Below are positions 7,256-13,655 of a stretch of DNA of 53,454 nt, piece after piece (the stretch's first letter is position 1; each line of letters starts with the position of its first letter). Both the position numbers and the translations under genes were made by a program. The DNA comes from Methylobacterium sp. WL119 (GTDB taxonomy: Bacteria; Pseudomonadota; Alphaproteobacteria; Rhizobiales; Beijerinckiaceae). The stretch covers positions 1-53,454 of the forward strand of contig NZ_VRUU01000024.1 in the NCBI RefSeq assembly GCF_008039875.1, given 5' to 3'. The notes under the pieces are model-generated. The model saw only the letters and a list, made by a program, of their open reading frames with translations, was not told where the DNA came from and ran no database searches.

Positions 7256-9450
7256 CTCGGCCTGTCGTCCACCTCTACACACTATGCTGGGACGAAGCCG
7301 ATATGCTCGGCTTCTTTTTTCGGCACTACGATCCCTTCGTCGAGCGCTACGTGATCTACGACGACGGCTCGACGGACGGCTCGCGCGAGATCCTGCGCGC
7401 CCACCCCAAGGTAGAATTGCGCGACTTTCCCCGCACGGATCCCGATTCCTTCGTGCTTTCTCACCGGGCAATGCAGAACGAGGCCTGGAAGGAGAGTCGT
7501 CATAGGGCCGACTGGATCGTTGTTACGGCCATCGACGAGCACCTACACGTGCCCGGCCGCGCCATGGCCGACTACCTCGCTGAGGAGGCCGACCGGGGCG
7601 TCACTCTGCTTCCGGCGCTGGGCTTCGACCTAAACCACATCGAGATGCTTGATGATGCGGGCTTACTCGTGGAGCGCGTCACGCGCGGGCGCCCGCGCCT
7701 CGCCTTCAACAAGCTCAGCATCTTCAAGCCCGAAGCACTTCACGAGACTGGCTTCGGGCCTGGGCGGCATGCGGCAACGCCGGAGGGCGACCTCGTCCTG
7801 CCCCCGCACGACACCCTCCAGCTCTGGCACTACAAGCATCTCGGCTTCGAGCGAAACGCAACACGAGAGGCGATCCAGGCCAAACGGCTTGGGCAAACGG
7901 ACCGCGCGGAGGGCTTCGGCCAGCACTACCTATGGGGACGCGAGCGTCTGCGCGTTTTCTGGGACGAGATGGAGCGTGAGAGCATCGATCTTGCCGACGC
8001 TGATGCGGGATCCCTCGCCATCCGGCCTCTATGGTGGGAGGAGCAGGGGATGCGGCGGGCCAATTCGGCGCCTTTGCCGCGCCTCGTGCCAGCGGCGCCG
8101 GGGGCCGTACCGACTGTGTCGGTGCTGATAAAATCATACCAGCACGCGCCCTATGTCCGGCAGACGATCGAGAGTGTGCTCGCCCAATCCTTCCAGGATT
8201 TCGAGATCGTCGTCACCGACGACGGCTCAACCGATGGGACCGCCGAAATCCTGCGCGGCTTCACCGATCCGCGTATTCGCCTCGAATGCCGGCGCGAGAA
8301 TCAGGGCATATCGACGGCAATGAATGCCACCGTTGCGCGGGCGCGGGGGCGCTACCTAGCAATCCTTAACTCCGACGATTGGGCGCTGCCGGGTCGCCTC
8401 CGGCGGCAAGTTGGCTTCCTCGATGCGCATCCGGACGTCGCCGCGGTGTTCGGGATGCCCAGAGCGGTGGATGAGAACGGCTTACCGACGCAGGCCTACA
8501 ACGATTTCACCGTGCCGCTGCGTTTCACCGATTTCTCCCGCCGGACATGGCTGCGATTCTTATTCTTCCAAGGCAACACTCTCTGCGCGCCTACCGCGAT
8601 GATCCGCCGGGAGGCCTACGAGGCCGCCGGCCCCTACGATCCGCGGCTGACGAACTTACAAGATTTCGACATGTGGATCCGGATGCTGATGGCCGGGCAG
8701 AATATCCACGTCTTGCCTGACAGCCTGACGGCGTTCCGTATCCGCGACGGCATGGCCAATACCAGCGCACCGAGCCAGGAGGCGCGCCTGCGCTCGACCT
8801 TCGAGCACTCCATGGTCCTGCGCCGGTTTAAGGAGATGGGCGAGGTGTTGTTCTCCGAACTGTTCGAACCGGAGGAAATCGCCCATCCCGACGAGCCGCT
8901 GCCCCTGCGTCTCGCCCAGCTTGCGAGCAAGATTGATCGGGCCGAGTTCCGGAGCTTCGCCCTGCACACCCTCTACGAGGAAGCGCGCACGACAAAGCAG
9001 TTCAATGCTTTGCGCGACTGGAGCAGTCGGATTGACGCCCTCGGCCTGCGTGGGATCGAGGAACGTGAGAACCGGGTCCACGCCGTAGCCGCGGAGCGGG
9101 AAGCACTCGCTGCCGACCGTGATCGCATCGCCGGGGCACTGAGGAACGCGGAGGAAGTGCTCGCGCAGGAGCGCGCTGCAGCCGAGGCCGAACGGGTCGT
9201 TTCTGGCGAGCGCTTAGCCCGTGCGGAGACGGAGCACGCCCACCTCTCAGCCGAACGTGATCGTATCGTCGCCGCACTGAGGCACGAGGAGAGGATGCTC
9301 GCGCACGAGCGTGCGGCAGCTCAGGCCGAGCGAAACGATCTTGGCGCACGACTGCACGCAGCCCTCCAAATACAGCAGCGTATGGAGAGGACTCTGTGGT
9401 TTCGCTCAGCCCGTGCCGTGCGCAAGGTTCGCCGGATGTTCCGCGCCTGA
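7252..9450 (+). CDS. Double-domain family 2 glycosyltransferase with coiled-coil tail
   Basis: The 732-residue protein has three parts. Residues about 1-250 are a Glyco_tranf_2_4-type domain with YDDGSTDGS and AIDEHLHV. Residues about 288-520 are a classic GT2 domain (TVSVLIKSYQHAPYVRQ, VTDDGSTDGT, LNSDDW, NLQDFDMW). The C-terminal ~120 residues form an Ala/Glu/Arg coiled coil with two copies of a repeat starting DRDRIAGALR / ERDRIVAALR and reading QERAAAEAER / HERAAAQAER. The ATG overlaps the acetyltransferase stop. It is the likely transferase that puts the aminosugar onto a surface glycan or protein; acceptor and linkage are unknown. It acts in the cytoplasm or on the inner membrane face. 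Confidence 0.9.
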   Translation: MTRPVVHLYTLCWDEADMLGFFFRHYDPFVERYVIYDDGSTDGSREILRAHPKVELRDFPRTDPDSFVLSHRAMQNEAWKESRHRADWIVVTAIDEHLHVPGRAMADYLAEEADRGVTLLPALGFDLNHIEMLDDAGLLVERVTRGRPRLAFNKLSIFKPEALHETGFGPGRHAATPEGDLVLPPHDTLQLWHYKHLGFERNATREAIQAKRLGQTDRAEGFGQHYLWGRERLRVFWDEMERESIDLADADAGSLAIRPLWWEEQGMRRANSAPLPRLVPAAPGAVPTVSVLIKSYQHAPYVRQTIESVLAQSFQDFEIVVTDDGSTDGTAEILRGFTDPRIRLECRRENQGISTAMNATVARARGRYLAILNSDDWALPGRLRRQVGFLDAHPDVAAVFGMPRAVDENGLPTQAYNDFTVPLRFTDFSRRTWLRFLFFQGNTLCAPTAMIRREAYEAAGPYDPRLTNLQDFDMWIRMLMAGQNIHVLPDSLTAFRIRDGMANTSAPSQEARLRSTFEHSMVLRRFKEMGEVLFSELFEPEEIAHPDEPLPLRLAQLASKIDRAEFRSFALHTLYEEARTTKQFNALRDWSSRIDALGLRGIEERENRVHAVAAEREALAADRDRIAGALRNAEEVLAQERAAAEAERVVSGERLARAETEHAHLSAERDRIVAALRHEERMLAHERAAAQAERNDLGARLHAALQIQQRMERTLWFRSARAVRKVRRMFRA

Positions 9451-9651
9451 CACACGCTCTCGTACTTCCGGGCCGGCGGCGATCCCAAGTATTGCTGGTG
9501 CTTCGATGAACCCGACAGGTATCTCGGCACGTCGAGTTGCGAGATCCTGGAACCGCTGCCGGAGACGCGCTAGGTCGTAGGTGCCGCGCCGGTTACACGG
9601 CGGACACGCGACCAACGAGTCGGCGCCCCCGAAGATTGCACAGGCGCTCCA
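9437..9651 (-). pseudogene. Frameshifted remnant of a CxxC zinc-ribbon-like protein
   Basis: Reading leftwards, one frame encodes ADSLVACPPCNRRGTYDLAR (from about 9640). A second frame, taking over near 9530, encodes RYLSGSSKHQQYLGSPPARK and then YESVCQARN. Joined, these match the intact protein at 10616-11059, which has VECLSCRRRGVY, then RHLSGSCRHQRRPGSPPARK and YESACQAR. A single shift near 9527-9535 therefore broke a paralogue. Its 3' end runs into the antisense of the glycosyltransferase tail. There is no start codon in a proper place. The stretch 9652-9784 shows nothing further. Confidence 0.6.
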
Positions 9652-9784
9652 TCAACCGGTCTGCGCGATCGGCAGCTCGCCGACGTTCGCGTAGCGCGGC
9701 GTGCGCATCGAACTCTGTACTCCAGGTCCGCCTGTCGACGAGGCCAGCGCGATGTCGGCGGGGACCGTCGAGCAGGCGTTCGGG

Positions 9785-10192
9785 TCACTCCGCCGCTTGC
9801 TGAAAGCGCAGGCGCTGGTTCTGCCCGATGGTGCGGGAGATCAGGGAGCGGCGCGCGCTGTAGCTGGGCGAGACAAGGGGATAGTCGACCGGGAGGCCCC
9901 ACTTGGCACGGTAGGCCTCGGCCGACAGTCCGCGCAGCGTCAGGTGCCGGCGCAGCGCCTTGTAGGGCTTGCCGTCCTCAAAGCTGATGATGGCGTCCGG
10001 TGAGATCGACTTGCGGATTTCCGCAGCGGTCGGCTTCGCCAGCACCGGCTTATGCGGGGTCGCCAGGGCGGTGATCGAGCCGTGGACCATGCGGATCAGA
10101 TCCGGCAGCCCCGTGGCCGGTACCGGGTTGTGGGCGACGTAGCTCGTGAGGATCTTGGCGGCGAGATCGATGGGGTCCGTCGTGGTCTGCAC
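9785..10192 (-). CDS. MucR/Ros-family transcriptional regulator (island copy)
   Basis: The 135-residue product contains PTAAEIRKSISPDAIISFEDGKPYKALRRHLTLRG as separate recognisable blocks (PTAAEIRKSI, then ISFEDGKPYK, then ALRRHL) and GLPVDYPLVSPSYSARRS. This is the Ros/MucR DNA-binding domain, which usually represses exopolysaccharide, motility and other surface genes. The cysteine normally preceding the LEDGK block is serine here, so zinc binding may be lost, as in several known cysteine-less homologues. GTG 10192 is chosen because GGAG precedes it and the conserved N-terminus (TDPIDLAAKIL) starts there; a longer open frame upstream has unnatural composition. Proximity to the sugar operon suggests control of surface genes. 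Confidence 0.88.
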   Translation of the reverse strand: MQTTTDPIDLAAKILTSYVAHNPVPATGLPDLIRMVHGSITALATPHKPVLAKPTAAEIRKSISPDAIISFEDGKPYKALRRHLTLRGLSAEAYRAKWGLPVDYPLVSPSYSARRSLISRTIGQNQRLRFQQAAE

Positions 10193-10615
10193 GGTTCGTC
10201 TCCTTCCGAATGCTGTCTTGTCGGTGCGTGTCCAAACGTCCTGTCGCCGGGCACAGGATGTCTTCGGTCGTCGATCACCCTGAACGGTCGCGGCAGGTCG
10301 GCCTGCCGTCGCACGATTATGCGCCCGCGCTCCCAAAACACAACTTCTGCGCGAAATCGTTGATGGATGCGATCTACTTAGAATTGCTTAACGGGCTCAA
10401 CCCGGCTGCAATGGGACGCCGTGAGGGACGAGACGGTGCAATTTTGCTCATCGCACTTGGGTTAAGGCACCTCTTGCAAGCCCCGGCCTCGACCTTGAGG
10501 CGTACAATTATCGGTTGTATGAACCGTCCCGCTTGCAGCCCTACCCAATCGGCTCAGGGGGCCTGCTGCTGCTTACGGCGGAAGTCTGGCGCGGGTGGCG
10601 TGAGCGGGGCAAACC
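10193..10615. other. Intergenic region upstream of the island mucR
   Basis: No gene is supported in these 423 bases. The imperfect dyad TACAATTATCGGTTGTA lies near 10503-10519. The region presumably holds the mucR promoter. Overlapping ORFs on both strands have poor composition. Confidence 0.4.
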
Positions 10616-11059
10616 TCACTCCGGCTTCTCGCGCTTCGCAATGACCCGGCAGGCCTGACGCAGCGTGAGCTCCTGCGCCGGGTAGAGCTTCGCCGCCGCG
10701 TCGAGTACGAGGTGGCCGAGCTCGAAGCTCCACACCGTTGCCAGGTGCCACTCGATCGAGCCCGACGTCGTCCAGGCCTCGACGTTCAGGCCGCGCTGGA
10801 TCGGCGTCGGGACAATTTGCTTCTTTGGCGGCGGCAGGATGAGCCGGGCCTGACACGCGCTCTCGTATTTGCGCGCGGGCGGCGACCCGGGGCGGCGCTG
10901 GTGCCGGCACGAGCCCGACAGGTGCCGAAGCGCATCGAGCTGCTGCATCGTGGGTCCGAACCGCGCCACAAGGCCGTCAGTCGCGTAGACGCCTCGCCGG
11001 CGGCACGACAGGCACTCCACCACGATGCGATCGCCTGCAATATCTCCGAGGGTGTCCAC
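10616..11059 (-). CDS. Zinc-ribbon-like hypothetical protein (CxxC)
   Basis: This 147-residue protein starts with GTG at 11059 and has a CLSC motif (about residues 16-19) followed by RRRGVY. A second Cys/His cluster (SGSCRHQ, about 49-55) suggests a small zinc ribbon or knuckle. The C-terminal half (QELTLRQACRVIAKREKPE at the end) is helical. The function is not recognised. A broken paralogue lies at 9437-9651, so this is a small family within the island. Its start directly abuts the TAG of a 27-codon remnant (11060-11143). Confidence 0.6.
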   Translation of the reverse strand: MDTLGDIAGDRIVVECLSCRRRGVYATDGLVARFGPTMQQLDALRHLSGSCRHQRRPGSPPARKYESACQARLILPPPKKQIVPTPIQRGLNVEAWTTSGSIEWHLATVWSFELGHLVLDAAAKLYPAQELTLRQACRVIAKREKPE

Positions 11060-11143
11060 CTACGCGCTGGCTCCGCGATCGCGAGAGCCGCGGCGAGATG
11101 GCGGTCGGATCTCCACAGGCGCGTCGAGAGGCGGGGGATGCAT
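11060..11143 (-). pseudogene. Truncated 5' remnant related to the gene at 26809-27021
   Basis: The frame starts MHPPPLDAPVEIR and soon departs into an Arg/Ser-rich tail ending in TAG. The chromosomal gene at 26809-27021 starts MHPQPHQPPVEIR and continues as a proper 70-residue protein. The flanking DUF6894 gene is also shared, so the two loci are copies of one module, with this gene cut short on the island. Confidence 0.55.
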
Positions 11144-11266
11144 CGCAGCTCCTGGTCCGGCAAGAACGGATCAGGAACAAACAGCATGCGTTACGATGGT
11201 TCAACCATGGCGACCACGGCCACGCGCCAAGCGGTGAGATGGTGTGGAGGGCGGGGTAGAAAGCCA

Positions 11267-11500
11267 ATGCCGACGCCGCTTTACCGCTTCCACGGCACCG
11301 ACGGACACGACCTCGTAGGAGACCTGCAGGGCAAGCGGCTGCCGACTTGGGCGCTGATGCGCGCGCACGCGGAGCGGGTCGCGCTCGACCTGATGCTCGG
11401 CAGCGCGCGGCGCGATTGGTCGGCCTGGACGGTGGAGATCTACGAGGCGTCGGGCCGGCACGTGCTGTCGAAGCCGTTCACCGATGTGAGGAGTGCCTGA
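11267..11500 (+). CDS. DUF6894 family small protein (island copy)
   Basis: The 77-residue protein starts MPTPLYRFHGTDGHDL and contains RLPTWALMRAHAERVA and a DWSAWTVEIYE block, matching DUF6894, a family of very small proteins abundant in Methylobacterium and relatives. No function is known. It is about 80 percent identical by eye to the protein at 27145-27396. An in-frame ATG 20 codons upstream (11207) is also conserved in the other copy, but the family normally begins at MPxxxF, so ATG 11267 is preferred. Confidence 0.75.
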   Translation: MPTPLYRFHGTDGHDLVGDLQGKRLPTWALMRAHAERVALDLMLGSARRDWSAWTVEIYEASGRHVLSKPFTDVRSA

Positions 11501-11526
11501 TTCATAGAGTGGGATTGACCACCGAT

Positions 11527-12372
11527 TTATCGCAACACCCGCTTCAGAAATTTTCTTTTCAATGAACGCAACGGGGCTGTTCGGGAATAGGCCGGCGGGA
11601 ACGTGGAGCGATCCACTTTTCGAAGCGTAACAATGTCGTGCAGCCCAGTGCCGGGTGACCTGACACCTTCGACACGCAGACCGACCTCACGCGCACGTGT
11701 GAGCACGAATTCGAGCGATGTGTACGTGGCGCCGTACTCAGTGACGTCGAGATCCTTCTGTTCGCTCTCGGGTCTGAAATAGAAACCTTCCTTGTCAACG
11801 GCAGGAGACCCCAACGCGTGCCAAATGGGATCGCCGTGCGTCGTGAAGATAAGAAGACCTCCGGGATTAAGATACTCTTCCAAACTCTTTAGCCACCGGC
11901 CCCAGGTGGATTTCGGCAGATGCGTGAAGAACGATACGGAAAATATGACATCAAAATGACAAGGTGAATTAAATTCGTTCGGCTTCGAGCTTGATTTGAA
12001 AGCATTAATACCTATTGATCTCATAAAATTAACGGCATCTTGATGGATATCGCTGGCATAAACTTGTGCATTTGGCATAGCCTCGTTCATCCAGCGTGAG
12101 ACGCGCCCATACCCAGATGCGAAATCTAGCAACGAAAATTCGTTGTTGGATGGCGGATGCACACAAAGATGATCTTTGAGAAAATGCGCCAGGGCTCTTC
12201 CGCTATGCATATAATCAATAGAAGCATTATACCCATCAATATTTGAATTATTATCGTGGTTAAACCAGTACATAAAATCGTTATCGTGTATTTGCCCGCT
12301 GATACCGAACTGGGAACCTAACGCGTTCGAAGCCTGAATCTCAAGGGGGTCAATTTTTCTTATTTCATGCAT
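11527..12372 (-). CDS. Class I SAM-dependent methyltransferase
   Basis: The 281-residue protein has a Rossmann motif I (FSLLDFASGYGRVSRW, about residues 77-92), an acidic motif II (VYASDIHQDAV), FDVIFSVSFFTHLP, and LNPGGLLIFTTHG. These are typical of Methyltransf_11/12 enzymes that methylate sugars or small molecules. The gene is visibly poorer in G and C than its surroundings, with many AAA, AAT and ATT codons, indicating a different origin. It points opposite to the sugar operon. A role in O-methylating the island-encoded surface glycan is plausible but unproven. Confidence 0.85.
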   Translation of the reverse strand: MHEIRKIDPLEIQASNALGSQFGISGQIHDNDFMYWFNHDNNSNIDGYNASIDYMHSGRALAHFLKDHLCVHPPSNNEFSLLDFASGYGRVSRWMNEAMPNAQVYASDIHQDAVNFMRSIGINAFKSSSKPNEFNSPCHFDVIFSVSFFTHLPKSTWGRWLKSLEEYLNPGGLLIFTTHGDPIWHALGSPAVDKEGFYFRPESEQKDLDVTEYGATYTSLEFVLTRAREVGLRVEGVRSPGTGLHDIVTLRKVDRSTFPPAYSRTAPLRSLKRKFLKRVLR

Positions 12373-12507
12373 TTACAGCGTCGCCTATACATCAAAGCCG
12401 CACTAAGCTGACTGGCTATAATAAAACAGCACAAGACATCAAGGCGAATAATTGGGGCAATATTAAACACCTTCCGTATCAGACAGATCGCTACGGATCT
12501 AGTCGGT

Positions 12508-12660
12508 GTGATCCATCGTGAAAATTGCGGCGGACTGATGATCAACGCGCGCCGCGTCGAGGCGATCGGCGATACCTGGATCCGGTACGGGAACCAGACC
12601 TTCCGGCGGGACCGGCCGGGGCGGCCGGTCGGCGCACCGGTGTGGGAGGCCGCGCGGTAG
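12508..12660 (+). CDS. 50-residue hypothetical protein
   Basis: A short ORF starting GTG 12508 (or ATG 12538) encodes a product with the blocks VIHRENCGGLMINARRVEAI, GDTWIRYGNQTFRRD and RPVGAPVWEA. The composition is protein-like and the reading frame avoids stops across GC-rich DNA. No family is assigned. The intrinsic terminator of the converging gene at 12722 lies just past its stop. Confidence 0.45.
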   Translation: MIHRENCGGLMINARRVEAIGDTWIRYGNQTFRRDRPGRPVGAPVWEAAR

Positions 12661-12672
12661 GGTGCGGGCACG

Positions 12673-12705
12673 AAAAAGCCCGCCGCGGCTGGTGCCGGGC
12701 GGGCT
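12673..12705 (-). terminator. Intrinsic terminator of the exported CxxC gene
   Basis: On the minus strand an 8-bp perfect stem (AGCCCGCC/GGCGGGCT, GC-rich loop) is followed by TTTTT. It lies 17 bases past the stop of the gene at 12722-13063. Nearly the same hairpin recurs at 37488-37514. Confidence 0.8.
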
Positions 12706-12721
12706 GAGGTGACAAATACCC

Positions 12722-13063
12722 TTAAATTCTACGTCCGCACCGGATTTCATCATCGTCTGCGGCGATAAAACCGGCAAGTACCCGAGCCGGCGTTGTGTAT
12801 ACAATGCGAAGCTTTTTCGGCATCGGCCCGCATCCGATGCACACGGCATAGTCCCAGCGACGCCATACCCGCTCGTTGCGAGCGTCAGTCGCTCTCTGTC
12901 GCGCTTGTCCTTCCTGGATTGCGCGGCGGACTTCCGCAGCCTTTTCATCGCTACTCAAACTCGAGGTCGGTGGTGTGGCTGGCCGCGGCTGAAGTTTCCC
13001 TTGGCTGAAAGCTGGCGTCGACACGCCAAAAACAATGCATGAAATTGCACAGATTATACGCAT
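12722..13063 (-). CDS. Small exported protein with CxxC motif
   Basis: The 113-residue product has a signal peptide (MRIICAISCIVFGVSTPAFS, cleavage after about residue 20), a charged helical middle, and the block RVWRRWDYAVCIGCGPMPKK. The chromosomal protein at 27469-28155 carries the related ICIGCEP and LWQSWLVSVCEGCG blocks. This defines a small family of periplasmic proteins with a Trp-rich stretch before CxGC. A redox or metal role is possible but unproven. The gene ends at a strong intrinsic terminator. Confidence 0.65.
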   Translation of the reverse strand: MRIICAISCIVFGVSTPAFSQGKLQPRPATPPTSSLSSDEKAAEVRRAIQEGQARQRATDARNERVWRRWDYAVCIGCGPMPKKLRIVYTTPARVLAGFIAADDDEIRCGRRI

Positions 13064-13271
13064 CGAGAGTCCTTATTATAGAGACAGCATTCCCTTGGTG
13101 TAGCGGCTACGAGGTGAAATGCCTGAAAGTTTCTCTCGCCTAATAACTCGCTTTTTTCCGGCGGTATTCTCCAGCCATGAAAAGGGGGGCCGCCATGGAA
13201 TCCATGAGCGTGTTCAGATATTCCGGATCAGTGCGTCGAGCTCGGGGCGTCATCCCCTGGATGGGGGGATC

Positions 13272-13293
13272 GTGAGACGCCGGCAAGTCTCAC
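13272..13293 (-). terminator. Hairpin downstream of the phage-like cassette
   Basis: GTGAGAC and GTCTCAC form a perfect 7-bp stem with an 8-base loop, on the 3' side of the leftward three-gene cassette. On the minus strand a GATCCCCCC tract follows rather than a T-run, so terminator activity is uncertain. The region 13064-13271 holds nothing recognisable. Confidence 0.35.
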
Positions 13294-13400
13294 AGCTGAG
13301 CCACCAGAACCAGCACTGCGATCGCACCGTACAGGGCCGCCATCCAGAGGTGGCCGGACGTGAACGCGCCTTCGGCGGAGGCCCTCAGGTAGTTCGCCCT
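13290..13400 (-). other. Open frame with membrane-like segment directly after the 84-residue ORF
   Basis: In the same frame as the 84-residue gene, directly after its TAA, 36 sense codons stay open. They end in the hydrophobic stretch LWMAALYGAIAVLVLVAQL. Only ATG at residue 20 or CTG at residue 5 could start it. It may be a tiny membrane peptide (holin-like in shape only) or the trace of a longer ancestral gene. Its TGA lies inside the 13272-13293 hairpin. Confidence 0.3.
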
Positions 13401-13655
13401 TTATGCGTCCTCGAACGCGCTCAGGACCGGCGAACCGCCAAGCCATGCTGTCGCCGCTTCCAGCGTCGGAAATCGGTGCTCGACGCAATCGAAGGGCCTT
13501 GGGCGTGTCCCAGCCGGAAGATCCTCCAGCAGCTCCGCGCACCACCCGGTAGGAGCACCTCCTGCTGTGGTCTCGCGAACCACACCGCCGACGATCACCC
13601 CGTCGAGGGCCAGGTCGTAGCTGCCGGCGGCGAGCTGATGAAGTGTGTATGTCAT
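13401..13655 (-). CDS. Small phage-like hypothetical protein
   Basis: The 84-residue acidic protein begins MTYTLHQLAAGSYDLALDGV and includes GWCAELLEDLPAG. Its ATG overlaps the stop of the 750-residue protein (ATGA), so it is translationally coupled and belongs to the same cassette. No domain is recognised; the size and context resemble small accessory genes found next to phage internal proteins. Confidence 0.65.
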   Translation of the reverse strand: MTYTLHQLAAGSYDLALDGVIVGGVVRETTAGGAPTGWCAELLEDLPAGTRPRPFDCVEHRFPTLEAATAWLGGSPVLSAFEDA

